Below are positions 8,956 to 16,567 of a DNA stretch of 64,000 nucleotides, piece after piece. A model generated the notes under the pieces. That model had not been told where the DNA came from and made no database searches. It worked only from the letters and a program-made list of their open reading frames with translations. This stretch comes from UBA7702 sp040776805 (lineage in GTDB: Bacteria > Bacillota > Dehalobacteriia > UBA7702). The stretch covers positions 186,001 through 250,000 of the forward strand of contig JAXGZS010000003.1 of assembly GCA_040776805.1 (NCBI GenBank). Reading direction: 5' to 3'. Numbering within the stretch: the first letter of the stretch is position 1; every line of letters starts with the position of its first letter. Both the position numbers and the translations under genes were made by a program.

Positions 8956-9021
8956 ACTTAAAAAATATGAATTACCGTGACTTGGTTACATAGGGGCGGT
9001 CAGCGTAAAAGAAAGGAATGC

Positions 9022-9048
9022 TAAAAAGTCCGGCAAAGCCGGACTTTT
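9022..9048 (-). terminator. Terminator of the two-component operon
   Basis: An 11-bp perfect stem (AAAAGTCCGGC / GCCGGACTTTT) with a three-base loop and T-run lies 40 bases after the histidine kinase stop. Confidence 0.8.
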
Positions 9049-9089
9049 GCAGATCTGTATCGGAATAAGAAACACGCTGAGACAGGTAC

Positions 9090-10616
9090 CTATTTTTCTG
9101 CTTCTTCTGATGTATCTTCTATGAGCAAGGGTAAGGCAATCATAATTTTGGTGCCGATGTTCTCTCTGCTCAAAACTTCCATATGGCCGCCGTGGCGGGT
9201 TGAAATCCACTTGGCAATGGAGAGTCCGAGGCCTGCGCCGCCGGTAGCCCGGGTTCTCGATTCATCGGCGCGGTAAAAGCGGTCAAATATCTGGGGTGCA
9301 ATTTCGGGGCTGATGCCGATACCGTCATCAGTCACCGACAGTCTGGCAAAGTCTCCGGCGCTCTCCACGGTGACGGTGATCCGGCCGCCGGCGTTCGTAT
9401 ATTTGATGGCATTGTCCATGAGAATCCGTAAACTTTGCTTGAGCAGGCCACGGTCGCCTTTGACGCTGACAGCCTCCGCAGTGACTTTATAGGAGTGGCC
9501 GGCGTCGATCATTTCTGTTTCATAGACGACCTCTCCTGCAAGTTCATCCAGGGCAATGGTCTCAGTTTGCAATTGAATGGTATCGTTATCCCCCCGCGCC
9601 AGAAAGAGCAGCTGTTCCACGAGATCCTTCATATTGGCGGTCTCATCCTTGATGGCGGTAATCGATTCCTGGAGGGTCTTTTTGTCGTTTTTGCCCCAGC
9701 GGTCCAAAAGATTGGCGTAACCCTGAATCACGGAAATCGGCGTTCTCAGCTCGTGGGAAGCGTCGGAAACGAAGCGTACCTGCGCCCGGTAAGATTGGTC
9801 GATGCGGTCGAGCATGTTGTTGATGGCAGAGGCCAAATTTTTCAGTTCTACCTGAGTATCATCCACCTGAATGCGGGTATCCAAGTGAGTGGCATTGATC
9901 CCTTCCAGCTTACCGGCAATGGCCGCCATCTTTTCCGGTTCAAAGCTGCTGCCGGCTTTGTTTAGGCTTTCCGTGGCCGCGGCCAGCTCGGCAATGGGAT
10001 TTAAGGCCTTGCCCACGATTCTCCTGTCTTTGGCAGCGCCGCCCAGCAGCATCAGCAGTTCAAAAATGAGGAGTACGGTAAAGCCATAGCGGAAATAGTG
10101 GATTGCGGTACCCAGGTTCATATTGAGGCAATAGACGCCGTCATTGTGACGATAATAGACCTGGTAGCGAAGGGTGTCGAAGCTTTCCCAAAAGGAGTTT
10201 TTCCCATGGGTGCTAAACCGGCGCAGGCTGTTCGCGGTCGTATCCGGCAGCAAATAAGCAAAGGGCTTGATGATTTGATAGCCCTCCCCCGTGCCTTTGT
10301 TAAGAGTCACACTGACCGCGCCGCCATCGTTCCATAGGGCACTGCTCTCATTTTCCGCGATTTGGTTAGCCCTGGCGGCAATCTGATCTTCAGCGTAGGA
10401 GACCAAAGCCACAGCGACAATCAGGCAAATCAGCAGATCTAGCCAGAAAAAGTTGGCCAGACGGCGAAAAAAGAGCCGCATATTCAGTTTGCGTCCCTGG
10501 GAAGAACGCAGCCGCGCCGGTTCCGGTTTCCTGCTTTTCTTTTGAGGAATCCCGATGACTTTAACGGAAATGGGTGGTGCCGTAGGCTCCGAGGTTTCTC
10601 TTTTATTTTTACTCAT
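9090..10616 (-). CDS. Membrane sensor histidine kinase
   Basis: The 508-residue sensor has a basic, proline-rich cytoplasmic N-terminus of about 50 residues, membrane span 1 (about 56-75), an extracellular loop of about 100 residues, and span 2 (about 176-193). A linker/HAMP-like region, a HisKA domain with phospho-acceptor His 288 in SDASHELRTPIS, and a HATPase domain (DNAIKYTN, DDGIGI, GGAGLGLSIAKW) follow. The layout matches OmpR-partner kinases of the ArlS/CusS type; the signal is unknown. Its start overlaps the response regulator's stop by 8 bases, so the two are translationally coupled and are a cognate pair. Confidence 0.92.
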   Translation of the reverse strand: MSKNKRETSEPTAPPISVKVIGIPQKKSRKPEPARLRSSQGRKLNMRLFFRRLANFFWLDLLICLIVAVALVSYAEDQIAARANQIAENESSALWNDGGAVSVTLNKGTGEGYQIIKPFAYLLPDTTANSLRRFSTHGKNSFWESFDTLRYQVYYRHNDGVYCLNMNLGTAIHYFRYGFTVLLIFELLMLLGGAAKDRRIVGKALNPIAELAAATESLNKAGSSFEPEKMAAIAGKLEGINATHLDTRIQVDDTQVELKNLASAINNMLDRIDQSYRAQVRFVSDASHELRTPISVIQGYANLLDRWGKNDKKTLQESITAIKDETANMKDLVEQLLFLARGDNDTIQLQTETIALDELAGEVVYETEMIDAGHSYKVTAEAVSVKGDRGLLKQSLRILMDNAIKYTNAGGRITVTVESAGDFARLSVTDDGIGISPEIAPQIFDRFYRADESRTRATGGAGLGLSIAKWISTRHGGHMEVLSRENIGTKIMIALPLLIEDTSEEAEK

Positions 10617-11286
10617 CTTTGATCACATATCCTACTCCGCGCACGGTATGGATGAGTTTCAGGCCGTAAACATCGTCGATTTTCCCCCGCAGATAGCGGA
10701 TATAGACATCGACGGCATTGGTACCGCCGTCAAAGTCATAATCCCAGACGTTTTCCAAAAGAACTTCCCTGGTGAGGACAAGGCCTTTGTTTTTCAGCAA
10801 AAAATGCAGTAAATCAAATTCCCGTTTTGTCAAATCCACGGCTTCGCCGTCTACGGTGACGGTATGGCAGCTTAGATTCAGCTGTAAGCGGCCATCATAG
10901 GTCATGGCGTTTTCCTGTTTCACCGTTGTTTTGCGCAGCGCCGTTCTGATCCGGGCCAGCAACTCCTCAATGGCAAAGGGTTTTGTCACGTAGTCGTCGG
11001 CGCCGAGGTCAAGGCCGGAAACTTTATCGTGAACGCTGTCTCTGGCCGTGAGCATCAGCACCGGCACGGAAGATTTGCGGCGGATCCGCCGCAAAACCTC
11101 CATGCCGTTTAACGCGGGAAGCATGATATCAAGGAGGATCAAATCGAAGTCTTCGCTTAGGGCGAGGTCACAGCCGGTTCGGCCGTCAAAGGCCTTGACC
11201 ACCGTATATCCCTCGTAACTGAGCTCCAGCTCCACAAAGCGCGCCAGTTTTTCCTCGTCTTCAATCAGCAATATCTTCGCACTCAT
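10609..11286 (-). CDS. OmpR-family response regulator
   Basis: A 225-residue regulator with a receiver domain (acidic EDE at 9-11, phospho-acceptor Asp 53 in LILLDIMLP, conserved Lys in VTKPF) and a C-terminal winged-helix DNA-binding domain ending IRYLRGKIDDVYGLKLIHTV. It is the transcriptional output of the adjacent kinase, which it overlaps. The DUF4342 gene lies 39 bases upstream on the same strand, so all three are likely one operon and the DUF4342 protein may belong to the same response. Confidence 0.93.
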   Translation of the reverse strand: MSAKILLIEDEEKLARFVELELSYEGYTVVKAFDGRTGCDLALSEDFDLILLDIMLPALNGMEVLRRIRRKSSVPVLMLTARDSVHDKVSGLDLGADDYVTKPFAIEELLARIRTALRKTTVKQENAMTYDGRLQLNLSCHTVTVDGEAVDLTKREFDLLHFLLKNKGLVLTREVLLENVWDYDFDGGTNAVDVYIRYLRGKIDDVYGLKLIHTVRGVGYVIKDE

Positions 11287-11325
11287 GACCTTCCCCTTTG
11301 TCCTGTTTTATTCTAATTCTTTCGC

Positions 11326-11868
11326 TTATTTTTCGTTCTGCATGGTTCTTTTGATATCATCAACGGTATTCGAGGCGCCGTCCATGACTTTATTCACGGC
11401 GTCCCGGCCCAGTTCCTTACCGCGAAAGCGGTAACGCAGGCCGCAGAAGAGGCTGATGATGAAAAGCGGAACCACGACCCAGAAGAGGAAGGCGGTCAAT
11501 ACGATCACCACGGTGACGGGCATGGAAAAGACGACGCTGTCCCCTTTTTCCGCTTCCAGATAATTGGTATTGCCTTTGTGCAGAACCTTTCCGCAGAAGC
11601 GGCCGAAACGTTTCATCATATCGCCGAAGCTCTCTCCCTGATAGGTTTCGTGTTTTTCATTTTTTCCAGCCGTCTCTTCTTCTGCTTGCGCACCGTTTTG
11701 ACTGCTGTAAAAACCGTTGCCCGGGGGCGGCGCCACATTCCCCTGTTTTTCCAAATAAATGAGCGCGTTCAGCAGATCGCCCTCGGCGGCTTCCAAAGCG
11801 GTTTTCGCGTCCTCAAAACTGACGTTCGCTTTTTCTCTCAGTCTTTCAACTTGTTCCAATGTAACCAT
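11326..11868 (-). CDS. DUF4342 protein with UBA/TS-N-like N-terminus
   Basis: This 180-residue protein starts with a helical UBA/TS-N-like segment (MVTLEQVERLREKANVSFED, then AKTALEAAEGDLLNALIYLE), like the end of elongation factor Ts. A polar linker follows, then a membrane-associated hydrophobic stretch (VVIVLTAFLFWVVVPLFIISLF, given here only as residues about 115-140) and a basic C-terminus. This is the DUF4342 arrangement; its function is not known. GGAGGAACC precedes the ATG. As first gene ahead of the response regulator and kinase, it may be an accessory membrane part of that signalling system; that is inference. Confidence 0.75.
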   Translation of the reverse strand: MVTLEQVERLREKANVSFEDAKTALEAAEGDLLNALIYLEKQGNVAPPPGNGFYSSQNGAQAEEETAGKNEKHETYQGESFGDMMKRFGRFCGKVLHKGNTNYLEAEKGDSVVFSMPVTVVIVLTAFLFWVVVPLFIISLFCGLRYRFRGKELGRDAVNKVMDGASNTVDDIKRTMQNEK

Positions 11869-12002
11869 ATTCGGTTCCTCCTTGTTCTCTGTTTTGATGG
11901 TATCCTTATGGTAACAGAGAATCCTTCAAGGACCATTTACGAAAAATTAAAAACGGATTAGAAAGCAAAAATGCTTTTCATATTTTGGGCAGCCTGTCCA
12001 GA

Positions 12003-12977
12003 TCAAAGGTCTTTTGGCGGCAACGCTTTATTTTCCCGCGCCTCTTTCAGCACCATCGGCACTAAATATTTCGCGTTGAGTTCAAAGGCCTGTACCGGCT
12101 GAATTTTTTTCGTTTCATCATTGTAGAAAACCGATTTGTAATGGGCGATGATCTCTTCTATGGTTTTGCCTTCCCGCGCGTCCTCGACAATGAGCTCATA
12201 AAGAGATTCATTGCAGTCCAGGGCATTTTTCAAAAAGGCCTTGCATTGACCGGCGATCATTACGCCGTAATGGGGCACGAGGATTTTTTCAATATCCATG
12301 GTTTGCGCCCTTTTAATGAAACGCAATGACATCTCATAGCCCACGAGAAAACACGGGGCAACGAGATCTTCTCCGGCATAAACGCCCATGGTTTCACAGG
12401 AGATCAGCATTTTCTCTTCGGGGATGTAAAAAGCGATGGAGCACTTGGTGTGCCCCGGCGCTTCGATGACCTCCAAGGTTACGCTGCCCAAATCAATGAC
12501 GTCCCCTTCCCCGACGGTTTGATCGACGGATAACTCATTGAGCCGATCTTCATAGCTGTCAATGCCGTAATCTTTGGCGACGCTATCGTTCATTTCAGCC
12601 ATCACGGCAAGGGCGGAGGGTTTCCCAAATATTTTCCCGGCGTAAGCCCCGGCGACAATTTTAACGCCTGGGAAATGGGCTTTGCAGTAAGGGCTGCCGG
12701 AAGCGTGGTCATAGTGGGAATGGGTCAGGAGAACATAATCGAGGTTTCTGCCCTGCAGCGTTTTTTCGATGTTCTCGATCATTTGCTGGGCGCAAAAAGA
12801 GAAACCGCTGTCGATCAAGGCGGCCTTTTCTTTGGTGATCAGTAAATAGGCGTCGCTGCCCATGAAAGCCCCGACATTGATGATTTTGATCCGTTCATTT
12901 TGGTAATTCCCCTGAGGTTCGATTTTTCTCATTTGTTTCGTTTGTTTCATCTGATTGATCTCATTTATCTCATCCAT
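12003..12977 (-). CDS. Metallo-beta-lactamase-fold hydrolase
   Basis: The 324-residue protein carries the MBL dinuclear metal motif THSHYDH (His 86, His 88, Asp 90, His 91), the later APGHT histidine and a final LVPHYG histidine segment. It resembles the broad class of cytosolic MBL hydrolases rather than antibiotic lactamases, and has no signal peptide. The first 20 residues (MDEINEINQMKQTKQM...) are low in complexity and come from a short-repeat DNA stretch; the conserved fold begins near residue 28. AGAGGATAT precedes the chosen ATG. It is monocistronic, and the substrate cannot be predicted. Confidence 0.8.
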   Translation of the reverse strand: MDEINEINQMKQTKQMRKIEPQGNYQNERIKIINVGAFMGSDAYLLITKEKAALIDSGFSFCAQQMIENIEKTLQGRNLDYVLLTHSHYDHASGSPYCKAHFPGVKIVAGAYAGKIFGKPSALAVMAEMNDSVAKDYGIDSYEDRLNELSVDQTVGEGDVIDLGSVTLEVIEAPGHTKCSIAFYIPEEKMLISCETMGVYAGEDLVAPCFLVGYEMSLRFIKRAQTMDIEKILVPHYGVMIAGQCKAFLKNALDCNESLYELIVEDAREGKTIEEIIAHYKSVFYNDETKKIQPVQAFELNAKYLVPMVLKEARENKALPPKDL

Positions 12978-13071
12978 TGCATATCCTCTGTTTTTATTTT
13001 ACGTTGTTTCTTATCATACCATGAAGCATGCCTCTCCGCAATAAAACAAATGCTTTACCGTGGTAAAAAGG

Positions 13072-13102
13072 AAAAACCTGTCCGCATTGGTACGGACAGG
13101 TT
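13072..13102 (-). terminator. Terminator after the NSS transporter operon
   Basis: A 10-bp perfect stem (AACCTGTCCG / CGGACAGGTT) with an 8-base loop and a T-run on the minus strand lies just after the metS-like stop. Confidence 0.8.
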
Positions 13103-13115
13103 CCAGTTCCTAACA

Positions 13116-13217
13116 CTATTTTTCGTTGTGACGGAACGCATGGATGATGCTGACGAGCAAGCCGCCCCAAATCGAAACCATGGCGATGATCATAAGAATA
13201 ATAGCAGATGTACTCAT
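13116..13217 (-). CDS. metS: MetS-like small subunit of an NSS amino-acid transporter
   Basis: A 33-residue single-span peptide (MSTSAIILMIIAMVSIWGG and then a short basic tail ending FRHNEK) starts two bases after the transporter stop. This matches the MetS subunit family found after methionine/alanine NSS importers (MetPS). Its hydrophobic helix is expected to pack against the transporter. Substrate assignment as methionine/alanine comes from the family and is not shown here. A longer in-frame opening upstream is only the transporter gene read in another frame. Confidence 0.8.
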   Translation of the reverse strand: MSTSAIILMIIAMVSIWGGLLVSIIHAFRHNEK

Positions 13218-13219
13218 TT

Positions 13220-14731
13220 TTATTCGTCCTCCCCTTCCGGTATGACTTTCGCTTTTTCCCGGTCTCTCCAGGGAATTCTGGAAAGCAAGAAAGCGATGAC
13301 AGGTAAGGCGGCAACCATGCCCCAGCCGAAAACGGCGACAAAGGCTTCGGGATAACCGCCATAGACGGTTTTCATATTGGCCACTAAGGAGGTTGCCAAG
13401 ATGACGATCAAGAAGATGGGCGTGACAATCCCCAAACAGGCCTTCCAAAGATTCCCCAGCTTGATCTGGGAATAGAGATTTGCTTCATTGCGCAGTACAT
13501 TGATTTGTTTAAAGACCCATAAGACCAAAACGATTTCCACAACGGCGCCGGGTAGAATCGCGAAGCTGTTGATAAAATTATCGACGACATCCAGAAGATA
13601 GATACCGCCTCTGGTGGTATAGAAAACAGAGATGAGCACCGCCAAGGCGCCGACGATAAGCACCGTTTTCTGTCTGCTGAGATTAAACTTATCGATGACC
13701 GCGGAGATACAAACTTCCACCAAAGAAATGAGAGAAGTGATGCCGGCCAACAGCAAACAGCTGAAGAAAAGCACACCGAAAAAGGCGGAAGCAGGCAATT
13801 GATTAATAATCTGGGGAATTACCACAAAAGCCAGGCCGATGCCGCCGACAGCAAGTTCCTGAATGGACATGCCGGAGGCTTGGGCCATAAAACCAATGGC
13901 GGCGAAAATACCGATCCCGGCCAGGAGTTCGAAGCTGGAATTCGCAAAACCGGTAATAAAGGCATTATTCGTCGTATCCATTTTTCGCGGCAGATAGCTG
14001 CTGTAGGTGATCATAATGCCCATCGCAAGGGATAAACTATAGAAAATCTGGGAATAGGCAGCAATCCATACACTCGGTTCCGTCAAAGCAGACCAGGATG
14101 GCGTGAAGAAAGCGTTTAAGCCATCTACGGAACCGGGCAATGTTACACCGCGGATCACAAAGATCATGAATAAAACGATCAACAGGGGCAAGGCGATTTT
14201 ATTCAACCGTTCAATCCCTTTTTTGATCCCTCTAAAAACCGTACCCAAGGTCACAAGCCAAATCACGAGTAACGCGATGAGTACTTTCCAGACAACGCCG
14301 CCTGTACTGCCCAGGGTGGCGGCATCGGAAATATTCAGAAATGATGAGTAGAAGAATGTCTGTGTATCACTGCCCCAAGCCAAGGTAGCGGAATAACCGA
14401 TGTAGTTGGTGGCCCAGGCAAGAATTACGGCATAGTAGGTCATGATAACGAAAGCGATCAAGAATTGCCACCAGCCGATAAATTCAATGTTTTTATTGAT
14501 ACGAAAATAAGTTAACGGCGCGGAGCCCCGGTATTTTTTCCCCATAATAAATTCTAAAGCAACAAAGAAAACACCGGTGGTTAAAATAGCGAATAGATAC
14601 GGAATCATAAATGCGCCGCCGCCGTTTTTAAAGGCGACATAGGGGAACCTCCAAATATTACCGAGGCCGATTGCGGAACCGACTGCGGCAAGAATAAAGC
14701 CGACTCTTGTCCCCCATTTTTCTCGAGTCAT
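13220..14731 (-). CDS. Sodium:neurotransmitter symporter (NSS) family amino-acid transporter
   Basis: The 503-residue membrane protein begins WGTRVGFILAAVGSAIGLGNIWRFPY in the genome; the key AVGSAIGLGNIWRFPY sodium/substrate loop of TM1 is intact. About 12 membrane spans are visible, as in the longer NSS members (LeuT has 12). It should import an amino acid with Na+. The downstream MetS-like peptide suggests a methionine/alanine importer of the MetP type. A clear promoter lies about 60 bases upstream and a terminator follows metS, so this is a two-gene transcript. Confidence 0.9.
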   Translation of the reverse strand: MTREKWGTRVGFILAAVGSAIGLGNIWRFPYVAFKNGGGAFMIPYLFAILTTGVFFVALEFIMGKKYRGSAPLTYFRINKNIEFIGWWQFLIAFVIMTYYAVILAWATNYIGYSATLAWGSDTQTFFYSSFLNISDAATLGSTGGVVWKVLIALLVIWLVTLGTVFRGIKKGIERLNKIALPLLIVLFMIFVIRGVTLPGSVDGLNAFFTPSWSALTEPSVWIAAYSQIFYSLSLAMGIMITYSSYLPRKMDTTNNAFITGFANSSFELLAGIGIFAAIGFMAQASGMSIQELAVGGIGLAFVVIPQIINQLPASAFFGVLFFSCLLLAGITSLISLVEVCISAVIDKFNLSRQKTVLIVGALAVLISVFYTTRGGIYLLDVVDNFINSFAILPGAVVEIVLVLWVFKQINVLRNEANLYSQIKLGNLWKACLGIVTPIFLIVILATSLVANMKTVYGGYPEAFVAVFGWGMVAALPVIAFLLSRIPWRDREKAKVIPEGEDE

Positions 14732-14790
14732 ACGTTTTCCTCCTCTTGATGAATAATCTGTTTTTTATCGGGATACCCAAACAATTTCCT

Positions 14791-14818
14791 ATTATACTAC
14801 CCTGATAAAATAATTCAA
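14791..14818 (-). promoter_or_regulatory. Promoter of the NSS transporter
   Basis: On the minus strand, TTGAAT and a perfect TATAAT are separated by 16 bases, about 60 bases upstream of the transporter start. Confidence 0.65.
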
Positions 14819-14910
14819 TAGCTTTTCCAAAGTTTTTTACATTTATGCGATAAAGTATACATTTTTTACCATCCTTGGTTGAAGAAAGGCCTTCGCACCG
14901 TTATTGCAAA

Positions 14911-14942
14911 CAAAAAAACAGCAGTACTAAAACTGCTGTTTT
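14911..14942 (-). terminator. Terminator after the DUF3298 gene
   Basis: An 11-bp stem (AAAACAGCAGT / ACTGCTGTTTT) with a 6-base loop is flanked by A/T runs, 20 bases after the stop of the DUF3298 gene. Confidence 0.8.
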
Positions 14943-14959
14943 TGATGACGTCATGAAAA

Positions 14960-15640
14960 TCAAGAGGCAGCGCACAGGCTGACGGGATCGCTGACGCAGC
15001 CGCTGTAAGGGATTAAAAATGTTCTGATGCCGCTGGCATAGGGGGCGATATCGTACTGCTGATAATAAACGACGAGCCCTTCCGGCGTGCTGTAAAATTG
15101 GTTACTGTTGAAGGTTTCCCAAATCAGCGTCGGATAGTCTTCAAAATACAGTTCCGGTTCTCTTTTGATTTGGGCCTCCACTTCGGCGAGAATAAACGTT
15201 TTCATATCCGGCGGACAAAACACAACCCGGTTTAGATCAAGCTGACGGCAAGTTTCAAGATTCCAGGTTTCCGAAGATCGGGTGGTCTTGCCGTGGGCGC
15301 CACCGGTATATTGGTACTGGTCAAAATAGAGACTCACAATACAATTCTTTCGGTATGTCACCTCAAACACCTGCATGGCTTCGTATGCCCGGATCGGAAA
15401 ACCGTTTGCCAGGTCATTTTGATATTGCTTTACCGCCATGGGAAAGAGCACCTTTCTACAGTAGCGCTGAAAATGAGCGGCCCGCTTGCGGTAATAGCGG
15501 TTGATTTTAGGCATATAGGCGCGATACCGGAAGGAACGAAACGCCGGATATTCAATTTCATAGGTCAGCAGGGTTACGCCATCAAATGAAAGAGCGTCTT
15601 GCAACACGCATTTTTCCACATAAACCGATTGAAGTCCCAT
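14960..15640 (-). CDS. DUF3298 (RsiV/PdaC-like) domain protein
   Basis: The 226-residue protein matches the DUF4163-DUF3298 region of RsiV and PdaC: an N-terminal strand-rich part with PKINRYY, the QYQYTGGAHG loop, and a C-terminal LVVYYQQYDIAPYASG segment typical of DUF3298. Unlike RsiV or PdaC, it has no signal peptide or membrane anchor and no sigma-factor or deacetylase part. It may be cytosolic or leave by another route. In RsiV this module binds lysozyme; a role here is unknown. The gene is monocistronic with its own terminator. Confidence 0.75.
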   Translation of the reverse strand: MGLQSVYVEKCVLQDALSFDGVTLLTYEIEYPAFRSFRYRAYMPKINRYYRKRAAHFQRYCRKVLFPMAVKQYQNDLANGFPIRAYEAMQVFEVTYRKNCIVSLYFDQYQYTGGAHGKTTRSSETWNLETCRQLDLNRVVFCPPDMKTFILAEVEAQIKREPELYFEDYPTLIWETFNSNQFYSTPEGLVVYYQQYDIAPYASGIRTFLIPYSGCVSDPVSLCAAS

Positions 15641-15736
15641 AGGATTCCACCTCTTTGCATCTTCCCTCTTTTCAGTTTATGTTTCTTTGACCCAGCCGGT
15701 GTATGGACATCTGGCAAAAGGTGAAACCCCTGCCCC

Positions 15737-16567
15737 TTAACAATTACCGATATAGACGTATTTTAGATGCTTTTTGGCAATTTTACACAGTTGATCAACC
15801 GTAACAACGGGGGTTGGAGCGCCTGTTGTTACCCGGTAACGGGGAAAAAAGCGACTGATATGCAGGGGTATCTCCGGATCAAGGGTGCAAAGCCAGGCTG
15901 CTTCCGCCGCCATTTCCGCCTCACTGTCGTTCTTCCCCGGCACAATCAGAGTGGTCACTTCCACATGGCAATGTTTTACCGCGGTCTCAATGGTATTCTT
16001 GACGGTTTTCAGATCCCCCTTGAGCCAGCGATAATATTCTTCCGTATACCCCTTGAGATCAATGTTCATGGCGTCAATGTAGGGCAGCAAGGCTTTGAAC
16101 GGCTTAGCGCAGATCATACCGTTGGTCACCAACACTGTTTTGAGCCCCTCTTTTTTGAGGAGTTTCGCGGTGTCCATGACGTATTCATAGCTGATCAGCG
16201 GTTCGTTATAAGTAAAGGCCACACCGAGGTTGCCGGGGACTGCTTCCCTTAGCTCCAACGCTTTGGTAACAAGCTCCGCCGGAGAGAAATAGACGGCGTT
16301 GTCGGCGGCGCTTTCCATTGCGATCTCGTAGTTTTGGCAGAAGGGACAGCGCATATTACAGCCGTAACTGCCCACGGAAAGGATAAAACTGCCCGGGTAA
16401 AACCGCCGCAGCGGTTTTTTCTCAATGGGGTCGAGGGCAAGGGCCGTCAATTTGCCATAGTTTTCACAAATAATGGTGTCGTCCACGTTTTTGCGTCCCC
16501 GGCAAAAGCCCAGCTGTCCCAGGCCTATGGCGCAGTGGTGGGGACAGAGAGAACATACTGTTTTCAT
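15737..16567 (-). CDS. amrS: AmmeMemoRadiSam system radical SAM enzyme
   Basis: The 276-residue radical-SAM protein has an N-terminal cysteine cluster (CSLCPHHC, then FCRGRKN), the SAM-cluster motif CNMRCPFC (Cys 70, 74, 77) and FTYNEPLISYEY. This is the PflA-like subgroup that occurs with MEMO1-like and AMMECR1-like proteins. Its ATG overlaps the stop of the AMMECR1/MEMO fusion gene by four bases (ATGA), so the two are coupled. The reaction of this conserved trio is not established to my knowledge; a modification or cofactor step is inferred from the radical-SAM chemistry. Confidence 0.88.
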   Translation of the reverse strand: MKTVCSLCPHHCAIGLGQLGFCRGRKNVDDTIICENYGKLTALALDPIEKKPLRRFYPGSFILSVGSYGCNMRCPFCQNYEIAMESAADNAVYFSPAELVTKALELREAVPGNLGVAFTYNEPLISYEYVMDTAKLLKKEGLKTVLVTNGMICAKPFKALLPYIDAMNIDLKGYTEEYYRWLKGDLKTVKNTIETAVKHCHVEVTTLIVPGKNDSEAEMAAEAAWLCTLDPEIPLHISRFFPRYRVTTGAPTPVVTVDQLCKIAKKHLKYVYIGNC

